DNA of 45,182 nt from Prevotella sp. UBA6994 (GCA_002449845.1 DJXW01000033.1:1-45182); one strand, 5' to 3'. Shown: positions 22,550 to 32,220, counted from the first letter of the stretch. The notes: generated by a model from the letters alone, not told the origin. Numbers and translations: made by a program.

Positions 22550-24541
22550 ATGAAAAAATCTTTTTACTGCATCTTATTGGCTCTTTGGTGTTCATGCGCT
22601 TGGGCACAGGATAAACAGGATTGGACGGGGATAATCCATGAGATGGGAATCTTCGATGAAGAAAATCAAACGGATCAAGAAGCGGCTTGGTTGACATTGA
22701 GCAACTTGGCTGAACATAAGATTGACCTTAATTCTGCTACACGCGAAGACCTGGAACAGATTCCTTTCTTATCAGAAACACAGATTGAGGAAATCTGCGA
22801 ATATTTGTACCGATATGGTCCCATGAAGAGCATGGGAGAACTGGCAATGATTGAGTCTCTCGACTTTGAACAAAGGAAATTGCTGTCTTATTTCACTGAG
22901 ATAAAAGACATACAACCGAAGGGGTTTCCATCTATGAGGAATATTCTCAAATATGGGAAGCACGAACTCATGGGCAATCTTCACGTTCCTTTTTACAAAT
23001 GCGATGGAGACCGCAGTGGATATCTGGGATATCCATACAAACACTCTCTGCGCTACTCGTTCCAATATGGCGAGTATGTCAAGGCAGGACTCATCGGTGC
23101 ACAGGATGCGGGGGAACCTTTCTTCTCTGACAGGAATAAGTATGGCTACGACTATTATTCTTTCTACTTGCAAGTGAGGAAATGGGGAAGGGTGAAATCT
23201 TTAGTCTTGGGAAGATACCGAATGAACATCGGAATGGGACTGGTGATGAACAGCAATTTTGGATTGGGGAAGGCTGCCACACTCATGGCATGGGGACAAT
23301 CTGCCAAGCAAATACGTCCTCACTCGTCACGCACGGAGGGTAATTACCTACAAGGAGCAGCAACCACCGTGCAAGTGTCTCGTCGTGTGGATGCAACGGC
23401 TTTCGTATCATATCGTTACTTGGACGCAACGCTCAACGCGGATAGTTCTTCTGTCTCTTCCATCGTGGAATCTGGCTATCATCGCTCCATGACAGAAATG
23501 AACAAGAAGCACAACACAACCGAATGGCTCATAGGTGGAAACATCAACTACCGAAGCAAAATATTTCATGGGGGAATTACCGGCATCAGCAACCACCTCA
23601 ACAGGGAATTAAAACCGAACACCTCACAACGATATAGACAATATTATCCATCTGGAAAACATTTCTGGAACGTAAGTGCTGACTATGGCTTCAACGTAGG
23701 CAACTGGCATTTTACAGGCGAAACAGCAACGGGCGACTCTCATGCCTTGGCTACTGTCAACTCGCTCGTCTGGAAACCGTCAAGCAGCGTTTCTCTGATG
23801 GCTCTGCAACGTTTTTACTCGTATAAATATTACGCCTTACATAGCGAGGGATTCAGCGAGAGTGGAACAATACAAGACGAGAGTGGTATTTATATGGGAT
23901 TCAACTGGCAACCCAACCGACAATGGTTGGTCAGGATGTATAGTGACTTTGCCTACTTTCCGTGGCCAAAATACCAAGCCGACAATGCCTCACACGCATG
24001 GGACAACTTCTTTTCTGCCACTTACTCTCAGGGCGCTTCTACTTGGTCTGCCCGTTATAGATGGAAGATGAGGGAAAAAGACAATGACGACAAGACGGCA
24101 CTCCTTTATCGACATGAGCATCGGGGAAGACTTTCCTACATGCACGAGAGCCAACATTGGTCTTTCAAGACGCAAGCAGATGCTTCGTTGACATTCCATA
24201 CCGCCAACAGTTTTGGATGGATGATTACCCAAAATGTTAACTATCACTATCGCCATCTCTCCGTCAACGCCTCCCTTGCCTATTTCCATACCGATGACTA
24301 CAATAGCAGAATCTATAGCTACGAGAAACAACCTCTGTACTCCTTCTCTTTCCCTGCATATTATGGTGAGGGTATTCGCTACATCTTGTTCGTCCGCCAA
24401 GACATTCATCCCCATTGGATGGTCATTGCCAAGATTGGAGTTACCAATTACTTCGACAGGAAGGAGATTGGCACGGGGTTGCAAACCATTCGTCAGAGTT
24501 CTAAAACAGATTTAGACCTGCAATTTCGCTGGAAGTTTTGA
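22550..24541 (+). CDS. Helix-hairpin-helix domain outer-membrane barrel protein
   Basis: A 663-residue protein with a signal peptide ending CAWAQ (Gln20 first). Residues 55-115 form a ComEA-like double helix-hairpin-helix (KIDLNSATREDLEQIPFLS, then YRYGPMKSMGELAMIESLD). The remainder is a long aromatic- and Tyr-rich beta-strand region (RYSFQYGEYVKAGLIG, YYSFYLQVRKWG, SLMALQRFYSYKYYALHS) ending LQFRWKF with a terminal Phe, as in outer-membrane barrels. This architecture is common in Bacteroidetes. The HhH part suggests DNA contact, so a role in DNA uptake is possible but is an inference. It has its own promoter and no operon partner. Confidence 0.85.
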   Translation: MKKSFYCILLALWCSCAWAQDKQDWTGIIHEMGIFDEENQTDQEAAWLTLSNLAEHKIDLNSATREDLEQIPFLSETQIEEICEYLYRYGPMKSMGELAMIESLDFEQRKLLSYFTEIKDIQPKGFPSMRNILKYGKHELMGNLHVPFYKCDGDRSGYLGYPYKHSLRYSFQYGEYVKAGLIGAQDAGEPFFSDRNKYGYDYYSFYLQVRKWGRVKSLVLGRYRMNIGMGLVMNSNFGLGKAATLMAWGQSAKQIRPHSSRTEGNYLQGAATTVQVSRRVDATAFVSYRYLDATLNADSSSVSSIVESGYHRSMTEMNKKHNTTEWLIGGNINYRSKIFHGGITGISNHLNRELKPNTSQRYRQYYPSGKHFWNVSADYGFNVGNWHFTGETATGDSHALATVNSLVWKPSSSVSLMALQRFYSYKYYALHSEGFSESGTIQDESGIYMGFNWQPNRQWLVRMYSDFAYFPWPKYQADNASHAWDNFFSATYSQGASTWSARYRWKMREKDNDDKTALLYRHEHRGRLSYMHESQHWSFKTQADASLTFHTANSFGWMITQNVNYHYRHLSVNASLAYFHTDDYNSRIYSYEKQPLYSFSFPAYYGEGIRYILFVRQDIHPHWMVIAKIGVTNYFDRKEIGTGLQTIRQSSKTDLDLQFRWKF

Positions 24542-24628
24542 GAGAAAAACTAATTGAACACAAAAATTCTATTTTTTCCTGTTTACTTTATCCCATCTTT
24601 TGCGTCATGATAATAGAGACGCATCAAC

Positions 24629-25132
24629 ATGGATTCACGATTATTTGAAGAAACGGTCAATGAGATTCGCCCACAACTGGTTGAGTTGTGCGAAAGATTC
24701 ATTGTAAAAAAGAAGATACCCATAGAGGCTGAAGATGCCGTTCAGGAAACGCTCTTCAGACTTTGGCAAATACGTCACCGTTTGGATGACTACGACAGCA
24801 TACCTGCTCTCGCCATTACCATCGCCAAAAACGTGTGTATCGACATCTTACGCCGACAACATACCAAAGTGATACGGCTCCACCAAATAGATATGGAAGA
24901 CTCTCAACAAGCCGACCAAAGGGTTATAACCCACGATACATGCGCATTGATCAACCAAGCTCTCGACGAATTACCTTTTACGAAACGTAGAATGATAGAG
25001 ATGAGAAGCGAAGGATTGTCTTTAGACGAAATCTCTAATGTATGTAACACAACGAAACAAAGTACCAAAACCATGATTTCTTCGGCAAGAAGATTCTTAT
25101 TGGAAAAACTAAGGAAAGGAGGATTATCATGA
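24629..25132 (+). CDS. ECF-type RNA polymerase sigma factor
   Basis: A 167-residue sigma-70-family factor. The region 2 core is AEDAVQETLFRLW (33-45) followed by AITIAKNVCIDILRRQ; region 4 is LDELPFTKRRMIEMRSEGLSLDEISNVCNTT, ending in a basic helix (ARRFLLEKLRK). It overlaps the next gene by 4 nt (ATGA), so translation is probably coupled to the putative anti-sigma factor. Targets are unknown, but the secreted protein third in the operon may be part of the same signalling unit. Confidence 0.9.
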   Translation: MDSRLFEETVNEIRPQLVELCERFIVKKKIPIEAEDAVQETLFRLWQIRHRLDDYDSIPALAITIAKNVCIDILRRQHTKVIRLHQIDMEDSQQADQRVITHDTCALINQALDELPFTKRRMIEMRSEGLSLDEISNVCNTTKQSTKTMISSARRFLLEKLRKGGLS

Positions 25133-25770
25133 CTAACATGAACAACAAGACAATACGCCAAATCATCGTACAAAAATACCTTGATGCTGAAACTTCTGTC
25201 GAGGAAGAGAAAGCCTTGTTTGACTTTTATAACCAAACCAACCTGTCTTTAGATGACGAAGAGGAAATAGTAAGACAACTGATTTTGTCAACTTCCCATC
25301 TCACTGACCACTTCGAGCTATCTGATGAGAAAGTGAGGGAGTTCGACCGAATCATGGCAGAAAAGGATTATATGATATTGCGGAAGACCATCTGGCCCTG
25401 GATAGCCACCGCTTGTATTGCCATGATATTGGTAGTGTTACTGGCTCCACCCAAATATGAAGGAGGAAAGAGAAACCTTGAAGGAATAAGTGAATTAAAT
25501 AAAGAAGTTAGAAGGATGAAGGAGGATGTACAACAACCATCAGAATTTCAAGAACGTGCTAAGCACATTACATCTTCTGTCAAACATCAAATGTCAAACA
25601 TCAAAGTCTCTCATGCTCAAGCAGCGGAAGACCAAAACGACTTGATGTCAGTGGATAGCTTCTTCGGAACTCAATCACGTCATAATCCAATGGAGGAATA
25701 CACCGCATTAGAAGAAAAACTGCAAAGTGAATGCGATGAAGTTTTTCAAATCATAGACCATCAACAATAA
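25129..25770 (+). CDS. Putative anti-sigma factor, single-pass membrane protein
   Basis: A 213-residue protein with a cytoplasmic N-terminal helical region (about 1-85), one membrane segment (about 88-107, WIATACIAMILVVLLAPP) and a charged extracytoplasmic C-terminus. There is no recognisable anti-sigma zinc motif or FecR domain; the role is inferred from the 4-nt overlap with the sigma gene and the topology, typical of Bacteroidetes sigma/anti-sigma pairs. ATG 25138 is an alternative start. The next gene follows after 11 nt. Confidence 0.65.
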   Translation: MTNMNNKTIRQIIVQKYLDAETSVEEEKALFDFYNQTNLSLDDEEEIVRQLILSTSHLTDHFELSDEKVREFDRIMAEKDYMILRKTIWPWIATACIAMILVVLLAPPKYEGGKRNLEGISELNKEVRRMKEDVQQPSEFQERAKHITSSVKHQMSNIKVSHAQAAEDQNDLMSVDSFFGTQSRHNPMEEYTALEEKLQSECDEVFQIIDHQQ

Positions 25771-25781
25771 TGTAAATCATC

Positions 25782-27629
25782 ATGAAACGATATATATTAA
25801 TAGGGGCAATGCTGCTACAAGCCATTGTCTGCAACGCTCAAAAAGACAACAGTATTCAACAACTCATGATGTACTTGGAGACGAACCATCCCAAGGAACT
25901 CACATATAGTATCATACGGTATGATTCTGGGTACTCGGAAAGATGGGACTGGGAGAAAGAATACAACGTAAAAAAAGACTTGCCCATCAACCGTTATCAG
26001 TTGCAACTGCTGAAAGATACCGTCTTACAGCACTTTCTCATAGCTTCTGACCACGCAATAGCCTGCCATCATCAACAAACACCTAAAGGAACGGAAGATC
26101 ACATCCGCTATGCTTTAGCATTGGAGAAGGATGCTGGCAGGAAACCCGTCTTTACCTATTATCATTACAATGCCAAGGAAGATGCTTTCTTTACCTATCA
26201 TCCAAAAAGGGACAACAGCAGTCTTCAGGTGGGGTACCACAATAGAACAGAAGAGATAAGCAGTGGAAAAAGCCTTGATTTCAAACCTCTACAACCAATC
26301 ATCGACCAAATAGCTGAAATGGCTGGAGGTAAGAAATATGCTGTGTCTTACCGATATAACACGCAGAAGGATGAATTATTTCCAAACGCTACATACTCTT
26401 ATGTTTTGGAAACAGACAGTAATCACAACGTCTTGTCGCACTTCAATGGTGGCGACCGAATACATGTGTTAGAAGGTGGGTGCGGTGGCTCACTCTATGT
26501 CATTCCACAAGAATGTGCCGATGAGGCTGCCTCCATACTCAATACCGAACTGCTTCATTATTTACATGACAATATGGACAAGGAATATATGTATGACTCT
26601 CCCCGAAAAGATGATAAAATGGTCAAACTGCAAAAATGGAATCGCAAAGATGATGAAACGTTTGGAACAATCTTCGCTAAAAAAGATGAATTTGGGCGTT
26701 ACACCATCTTGTTTGTTGAGAACATTGATTCCACGTTCACCTTACCCAATGGCTACGAAACCATGTTGTCCTACGATCATGGGAAGATAGTAAGGCTACC
26801 CGATTACGAACAACAGAAAAACAATCATCTGACAAAGAAGGAAAGTCCTTTCTTATCATGGTTCCAAAAAACCACAAGCCAGTTGGGATTCAACTCCCTG
26901 CCTACTCCACAAAGGGTGGAATACATGGGGGGAGACTCGCTCAGACAAACAATCACATGGCAATGGCAAATAGCCAAAGACTCAATCAATTGCATCAGGA
27001 CCCAAATCGTAAACGGAACACTTAGTAATTTTCAACATATAGAATCACACGATGAACAGGGTGACACCATAGAACTGGCAGCTGCCAACCATGACAACAA
27101 CCAAGAAAGGCTCATTTGCAAGATGTACGGCAACGGGAACACCTACAACGCTCACTTGCAATATCTTACTGACATCAAGACAGAGGGATTCACCATGCCA
27201 TTCGACACCAGATGGATAGACGACTTTATTAAACAAATGAAAGACTCATGCTTCATCGAGCAACATCAAATCAGCTATGAATATGGTAAGAAGTCGAATC
27301 CTTCAAGTATGGGAAAGGTAGTTGGAAGACTCTATGTTGCTCAACCCCAAAACGTCATCAAAGTGGGAAACACCTTTGCGACAATGATGGGAAAACACAT
27401 CCTCCAACATCCCAACCAGACATTCGATATAGTGATGCGCAATCATCAAACGCACATCACCGACCGCATCATCGCCATGGTGGATACCGATTCCCATCTC
27501 TTCAGACTGCTTTATATAGACAACGTAGAAGGTCAATACCTCATCCCCGAAGAATGGTATCATATCACGTCATACAAATACGGGAAAAAGAAATATTTGA
27601 AAAACATCACGAATCCGAATTGTCAATAA
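25782..27629 (+). CDS. Secreted protein of unknown function, third gene of the sigma operon
   Basis: A 615-residue protein with a signal peptide ending IVCNAQ (Gln20 first). I do not recognise a domain. The body is rich in Tyr, His, Asp and Lys with many short beta-like segments (FTYYHYNAKEDAFFTYHP, YAVSYRYNTQKDELFP, YTILFVENIDSTFTLPNGYE), and two parts may be related halves. Membrane segments are absent. Its position 11 nt after a putative anti-sigma gene suggests it is regulated by, or signals to, that pair. It is followed by a 425-bp gene-free region. Confidence 0.75.
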   Translation: MKRYILIGAMLLQAIVCNAQKDNSIQQLMMYLETNHPKELTYSIIRYDSGYSERWDWEKEYNVKKDLPINRYQLQLLKDTVLQHFLIASDHAIACHHQQTPKGTEDHIRYALALEKDAGRKPVFTYYHYNAKEDAFFTYHPKRDNSSLQVGYHNRTEEISSGKSLDFKPLQPIIDQIAEMAGGKKYAVSYRYNTQKDELFPNATYSYVLETDSNHNVLSHFNGGDRIHVLEGGCGGSLYVIPQECADEAASILNTELLHYLHDNMDKEYMYDSPRKDDKMVKLQKWNRKDDETFGTIFAKKDEFGRYTILFVENIDSTFTLPNGYETMLSYDHGKIVRLPDYEQQKNNHLTKKESPFLSWFQKTTSQLGFNSLPTPQRVEYMGGDSLRQTITWQWQIAKDSINCIRTQIVNGTLSNFQHIESHDEQGDTIELAAANHDNNQERLICKMYGNGNTYNAHLQYLTDIKTEGFTMPFDTRWIDDFIKQMKDSCFIEQHQISYEYGKKSNPSSMGKVVGRLYVAQPQNVIKVGNTFATMMGKHILQHPNQTFDIVMRNHQTHITDRIIAMVDTDSHLFRLLYIDNVEGQYLIPEEWYHITSYKYGKKKYLKNITNPNCQ

Positions 27630-27829
27630 AAAGTAACTAAAAGGGCTCTCCAGATTTCGATATTTTTCATCAACTCCTATGTCGCTCAAAAAAATGGCGA
27701 TTTTTAAATGGTTTTATAACGGGTTGATTTTTAATCAGTTGTAAAAACGACCGTATATTTATACAGTCCATCTAAGTATTTTTATGCAGAAAAACGTTGT
27801 TTTTGGGGCTTCATAACATATCCGATTAG

Positions 27830-27895
27830 CTCGCTAACTATATGCTTTACGCTCGTAACATATATAGTTACGGTCGTAAAGCATATAGTTACGAG
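27830..27895. repeat. Nested palindrome of TAACTATATG / CTTTACG words
   Basis: The outer arms (about 27830-27851 and 27875-27895) are reverse complements except for one inserted base. The centre is itself a near-palindrome (CGTAAC-ATATAT-AGTTACG). The result is three alternating copies of a CGTAACTATATG-like word. Confidence 0.7.
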
Positions 27896-27999
27896 GAGAA
27901 ACAAGCCATTTTGCACCCGAAAACACGTTTTTTGGCTTCCCCCATTTCTGGTTTGAGATTTTTCACAAAAAAAATTTGTTGGGATAATTCAGAATTTTA

Positions 28000-28031
28000 G
28001 GGGTGAGGGGTAAGAAGTGAGAGGTGAGAGA
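28000..28031. repeat. GGTGAGAG-type purine-rich micro-repeats
   Basis: GGGGTGAGGGGTAAGAAGTGAGAGG-type words, the same family as 10251-10346, again located just beyond the stop codon of a minus-strand gene. Confidence 0.65.
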
Positions 28032-28054
28032 ATACTCAAACAGAAGAGTCAGAT

Positions 28055-28276
28055 CTACGATTCCCTATGAATGATTCCGACGATAATCAGCAGATAGCCA
28101 CTCAAGCAAAGCATGGGAGCAACAACCACCCTGCGAACCGAGAATATATCTGGACAAAACGACTGCCCACTGCTACCAGGACCAGACATGAGGGTGTAGC
28201 CTGCAACAACCAAGATGCAGGCTAAGATGAGAATACGACGGCGGGTAATACGGAAGAAATGAGAACGGTTATTCAT
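28055..28276 (-). CDS. DUF3098 small membrane protein
   Basis: A 73-residue protein with two membrane segments (about 14-31 and 53-69) separated by the family phrase FCPDIFSVRRVVVAPM. I chose ATG 28274-28276 (MNNRSHFFRITRRRIL), which overlaps the stop codon of the DUF2723 gene by 8 nt; a longer frame exists upstream but would lie inside that gene. DUF3098 proteins are short two-helix inner-membrane proteins of unknown function in Bacteroidetes. Its overlap with the DUF2723 gene implies translational coupling. Confidence 0.8.
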   Translation of the reverse strand: MNNRSHFFRITRRRILILACILVVAGYTLMSGPGSSGQSFCPDIFSVRRVVVAPMLCLSGYLLIIVGIIHRES

Positions 28277-31200
28277 TTGGATATTGTTTGATGTAGTGTT
28301 CATATTGTTGGGTGTATTGTTGGTAAATATCTTTTCGGTCATATTGGGCAGAAAGGGCAAGTGCCTGTTGCATGGTCTTTAACCACGTGTATTGGGTATA
28401 TAAAGAACCTGAGCGACGAGAGGACTTAATGGTCTCAATCCATGAAAGCCATTCGGCTGAACGTCGCAGTAAACCATTGACAATTTCATCTGCCTGCCTC
28501 AAGTGATGGGTCAAGTAATAGCAACGAGCCATTGAGAGGGCAGCCTCTGTATGAGATACATTTGAAGCAGGCATTTCTTGTTGCCACTTCTTACAAACTG
28601 ACAATGCACGCTGAGCATCACCCTGTTGCAGCAATGAATCAATAAGAATGCCTAAGACCACCTGATGGGTGTTAGCCATGCGCCTAACATCTTCATCTAC
28701 ATAAACACCCTCGTTTTTAAGTCCGCCAAAGCGGAAACGATGCATCACGTTGTCATAGAGTCGTTCCACGTCAATGTGTTGGGTAGAGGCTTTTGGAGAA
28801 ATACGATAAGCAAGACCTTCGAGTATTAGATGGTCACGAAGAAACGGCAGATTATCTGCCCCCAAACTGATGGAAGTGTATATGGGGCGCTTCCAGTCGG
28901 CATGAGACAACATCTCCAACACCATGAGTTCGTTCTTATACAAGGCTTTTTTGCCTTTGAGGGAAATAGCCATTGTTCCTTCATTTGATGATATAAAGAC
29001 ACTGTCTGTTGGAATACACTGCATGTCTTCATTCTCACTAAGCACCCAACGGTTGATGATATTCCTCAACTCGAATGGCTTGTCACCGAAAAGCATCTTG
29101 GCTTCTTGAGGGTACTGTTCCACATATTCATTCACCTCATTTTTCAGTTCGGGGCGAATGGGTATGTATTCCTTTCTGCCTTCCTGATAATCCTGGTGTC
29201 GCCAATGGATGGGCAAGGCAGGTGAATTATATGCAGGTCGTTTCATCTGGTCAATATACCAGTCGGTTTGCAAGTATTCCAAGTTGCAGCATCGGGTATC
29301 AGTACGCAAGCCCTCCACCTCATGATTATACCAAAGAGGAAAAGTATCGTTGTCGCCATTGGTCAAGATGATGGGATGCCCTTCTCGTTGCATACTTTCT
29401 AAGTAGTTTGCACCAAAGTCGCGACACGTATATCGCCCAGAACGATCATGGTCATCCCACGTCTGACTTGCCATCTGCAAAGGAACAAGGAGACAGAGAG
29501 CCCCCACCCCACACTCTCTCCAAAGGGAAAGGACAGAAACATGCTTGCCTGAGGTATTGGCAACGTATTTACTTCCCACTCCCTTTTGAGAAGATTGAGG
29601 GATAAGGCTTGCCACACCTAATCCAATCCAAATGGCAAAAGCGTAAAACGACCCAGCGTAAGCATAGTCGCGTTCACGAGGTTGAAGCGGTGTCTGGTTG
29701 AGATAGACCACGATGGCAAGACCAGTCATCACAAACAGTAACGAAACGACCAACAACTGCTGCTTGCCTTGGCTTCCTTTGCGCCATTGGAAGAAGATGC
29801 CCAGCAAACCAAGTAACAACGGCAAACCATAGAATACGTTGCGCCCTTTGTTTTGTTGCAGGTCTGAAGGTAATTTCGAGGTATCGCACCCTAACAGCAA
29901 ATCGTCTATCCATCTGAAACCAGTAATCCAATTGCCATGTTCCACCTCACCGTGACCTTGGATATTATTTTGCCTTCCCACAAAGTTCCACAAGAAATAA
30001 CGCCAATACATGAAATTGACTTGGTAACTGAGGAAGAAACGCAGATTCTCAAAGGCAGTGGGCAGGTTGCCATTCTTCTTGACCCCGCCCATCCAGTCTT
30101 CGTAGGCTTGAGCATGTCGTTGAGAGTGCATTCGCGGGAAGAGCATATTATCCTTGAATACGTACTTGATATCGTGTCGCACCACCTCATATTCCTGTTT
30201 TGCAGAGTCGGCAAACGGGCGATAGACAGCCCTTCCCTCCTGTTGTTTGAGCATCATGTAATTACCCTTGACCTCATAGTCAGGCTCACTGCTAAAGGCA
30301 GGACCATAGAATAGCGGCGTGTCTCCATACTGCTCACGATTGAGGTACGATCCAAGGGCGAAGATGTTGCCAGGAGCATTCTCACTCATAGGCGTATTGG
30401 CATTGGCTCGGATGAAAATCACTCCATAGCTGCTATACCCTGCCAATATCATCAACAGACAAGCCAACGAGAGCTTGACCATGCGACGCTTTGCCTTACT
30501 GTAATATAAGTAAATCAAAGAGCCTATCAGAAGGACGATGTAAATGATGAGACCCGTGTGATATGGGCAACCAAGGACATTGGTAAACAACAGTTCTGAC
30601 CAACCACCTAACTTGACTACACCAGGAATGATGCCATAGAGAATGACTCCAACCAACAGGCTGCCCACAACAAGCGTTTTCAGCATACCCAACAATGTGA
30701 CCTTTTTCACCTTTCGGAAATAGACCACAAACGACATGGCGGGAAGACACAACAGACAAAGCAAGTGTACACCAATAGACAATCCCGTGATATAGGCTAT
30801 GAGGACAAGCCATCGGTCACCGCGCAGACTATCTGCCTCGCTCTCCCATTTCAGGATGAGCCAAAACATCAGAGCCGTCAGAAAACTTGAGAAGGCATAG
30901 ACCTCTGCCTCTACAGCCGAAAACCAAAAGGTATCGCTGAAAGTGTAAGCCAACGCCCCCACCATTCCACAAGCCTCAACGATGATGACTTGATGGATGG
31001 ACAAGGCTGTTTCTGTTAGACAAATCAAACGCTTGGCAAGATGTGTAATGGTGAGAAAGAGGAACAGAATACACCCCGCACTCAGCAGCGCCGAGAGAAG
31101 ATTGACCATCAAGGCTACTTGAGACGGACTACTTGCCAACTGTGAGAAAAGATTGGCAGCTAACATGAAGACTGGTGCACCAGGCGGATGACCTATCTCC

Positions 31201-31346
31201 AATTTATATCCGCAAGCGATAAATTCAGGACAATCCCACAGGCTGGCAGTGGATTCTACGGTCATTACATACACCCATGCGGCAATGGCAAACAAGAGCC
31301 ATGCCATACAGGTATTGAGTCGTTTGAAAGTTGTTTGTTGCATCAT
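28269..31346 (-). CDS. DUF2723 membrane protein, candidate protein O-mannosyltransferase
   Basis: A 1025-residue GT-C-fold membrane protein. The first loop carries the acidic motif DCPEF (38-42) and GHPPGAP (52-58), diagnostic of DUF2723. About a dozen hydrophobic segments follow up to residue 600, then a soluble region and a C-terminal helical repeat part (TEAALSMARCYYLTHHLRQADEIV) resembling TPRs. DUF2723 proteins are proposed to start protein O-glycosylation in Bacteroidetes by adding a sugar from a lipid donor to periplasmic proteins; this is family knowledge, not shown here. A -7 box lies at 31366-31373. Met1 and Met2 are both possible starts. The DUF3098 gene overlaps its end. Confidence 0.88.
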   Translation of the reverse strand: MMQQTTFKRLNTCMAWLLFAIAAWVYVMTVESTASLWDCPEFIACGYKLEIGHPPGAPVFMLAANLFSQLASSPSQVALMVNLLSALLSAGCILFLFLTITHLAKRLICLTETALSIHQVIIVEACGMVGALAYTFSDTFWFSAVEAEVYAFSSFLTALMFWLILKWESEADSLRGDRWLVLIAYITGLSIGVHLLCLLCLPAMSFVVYFRKVKKVTLLGMLKTLVVGSLLVGVILYGIIPGVVKLGGWSELLFTNVLGCPYHTGLIIYIVLLIGSLIYLYYSKAKRRMVKLSLACLLMILAGYSSYGVIFIRANANTPMSENAPGNIFALGSYLNREQYGDTPLFYGPAFSSEPDYEVKGNYMMLKQQEGRAVYRPFADSAKQEYEVVRHDIKYVFKDNMLFPRMHSQRHAQAYEDWMGGVKKNGNLPTAFENLRFFLSYQVNFMYWRYFLWNFVGRQNNIQGHGEVEHGNWITGFRWIDDLLLGCDTSKLPSDLQQNKGRNVFYGLPLLLGLLGIFFQWRKGSQGKQQLLVVSLLFVMTGLAIVVYLNQTPLQPRERDYAYAGSFYAFAIWIGLGVASLIPQSSQKGVGSKYVANTSGKHVSVLSLWRECGVGALCLLVPLQMASQTWDDHDRSGRYTCRDFGANYLESMQREGHPIILTNGDNDTFPLWYNHEVEGLRTDTRCCNLEYLQTDWYIDQMKRPAYNSPALPIHWRHQDYQEGRKEYIPIRPELKNEVNEYVEQYPQEAKMLFGDKPFELRNIINRWVLSENEDMQCIPTDSVFISSNEGTMAISLKGKKALYKNELMVLEMLSHADWKRPIYTSISLGADNLPFLRDHLILEGLAYRISPKASTQHIDVERLYDNVMHRFRFGGLKNEGVYVDEDVRRMANTHQVVLGILIDSLLQQGDAQRALSVCKKWQQEMPASNVSHTEAALSMARCYYLTHHLRQADEIVNGLLRRSAEWLSWIETIKSSRRSGSLYTQYTWLKTMQQALALSAQYDRKDIYQQYTQQYEHYIKQYPNE

Positions 31347-31365
31347 GCTTTGCTCGTTTTTTCGG

Positions 31366-31373
31366 CAAAGATA
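31366..31373 (-). promoter_or_regulatory. -7 promoter element of the DUF2723-DUF3098 operon
   Basis: The minus strand reads TATCTTTG, fitting TAnnTTTG, 20 nt before the start codon. It lies in the 95-bp gap after the membrane regulator's stop codon. Confidence 0.55.
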
Positions 31374-31441
31374 GCAACAAAGGTGTCAATGGTATAAAAA
31401 ACAATCTGACATTTGTCTGACATTTGCTGTCAGAATGATTA

Positions 31442-32158
31442 TCAGTTTTCTATCTCTTTGATTGTCAGTCTGTAAGCTTTACCACGGTCAGACTCAATCT
31501 TGAGGTTTGAATGTTGTTCCAAAACAGGTTTCAACCTACGAATCAATGTGTAAAGCGTTTCATTGGCATCGGGTTTCTTAGGCCAAAGCACCTCACAAAT
31601 CTCTGTCTTTGCCAACGAATGAGTAGGCGATTGGAAGAACATCTGCATCAACTGGTGTTGCATGGGAGTCAGTTGTACGACTTCGCCATTGATAGCATAG
31701 AAACGGTCTTCGGCATCAGAATAGACAACACCGCCATAATGGGTTTCTGATGTGGCAGAAGGAAGCACTTGGTCTCCGCCAATCATCTGCTGCCGACGAT
31801 ACCATACGAACATCATCCACAAGAATGTCAATGTCCAAAGAATAGTGGCAGGTCGCTGGTCAGACAATCTGAAAATGGTTGCCTCAGAACAATGGGCATA
31901 CGCCTTGAATTGACTTCCACGGGTATCTACCACCAACGTGGCTTTACCACGCAATGCAGCAATCTGAAGGTGACTATTGAATGTACGGATGGTGTCATGG
32001 CTAATGACATCGCTCTGCTGTTCTTGCATGGTAAGCGACAATGCCCTGCTCATGTCTTCACTCACCCTCCTACTCGTAGAGCGATAACTGTCGAGACTGG
32101 TCAGGCTGGAAGCCAAGAGCAATAAAAAAAGCACGACGACTGCATACTGTTGTTTCAT
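31442..32158 (-). CDS. Membrane-anchored winged-helix transcription regulator (OmpR/PhoB-type C-terminus)
   Basis: I chose ATG 32156-32158 (MKQQYAVVVLFLLLLAS) because the longer frame covers the promoter. The 238-residue protein has a signal-anchor (5-22), an extracytoplasmic segment of about 80 residues, a second membrane helix (104-120) and a cytoplasmic C-terminus with a Trans_reg_C winged helix (about 143-235: VVQLTPMQHQLMQMFF, SLAKTEICEVLWPKKPDANETLY, DRGKAYRL). This is a one-component sensor with the DNA-binding domain at the C-terminus, the reverse of ToxR. It is divergent from the type I restriction operon, with a palindrome between them. Confidence 0.85.
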   Translation of the reverse strand: MKQQYAVVVLFLLLLASSLTSLDSYRSTSRRVSEDMSRALSLTMQEQQSDVISHDTIRTFNSHLQIAALRGKATLVVDTRGSQFKAYAHCSEATIFRLSDQRPATILWTLTFLWMMFVWYRRQQMIGGDQVLPSATSETHYGGVVYSDAEDRFYAINGEVVQLTPMQHQLMQMFFQSPTHSLAKTEICEVLWPKKPDANETLYTLIRRLKPVLEQHSNLKIESDRGKAYRLTIKEIEN

Positions 32159-32189
32159 ACTGTATGTGATTATTATACTATCAATGTTG

Positions 32190-32220
32190 CAAAGATAGCA
32201 AACATTTCCCGAATAACAAA
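32190..32220 (-). promoter_or_regulatory. Promoter of the membrane-anchored regulator gene
   Basis: On the minus strand TTTG (32217-32220) is followed after 19 nt by TATCTTTG (32190-32197). The -33 box overlaps the palindrome at 32210-32230. Confidence 0.65.

Larger units (their letters stand above)
27630..28054. other. Gene-free gap between convergent genes
   Basis: No coding frame of note. It holds AT-rich sequence, a nested palindrome (27830-27895) and a GGTGAGAG micro-repeat cluster (28000-28031). No clear Rho-independent terminator with a T-run was found for either flanking gene. Confidence 0.6.

Noticed and set aside
28055..28360. Longer DUF3098 frame starting at 28360
   Set aside because: The extra Asn/Thr-rich residues lie inside the end of the DUF2723 gene; the ATG at 28274-28276 gives the usual short family length and an 8-nt overlap.
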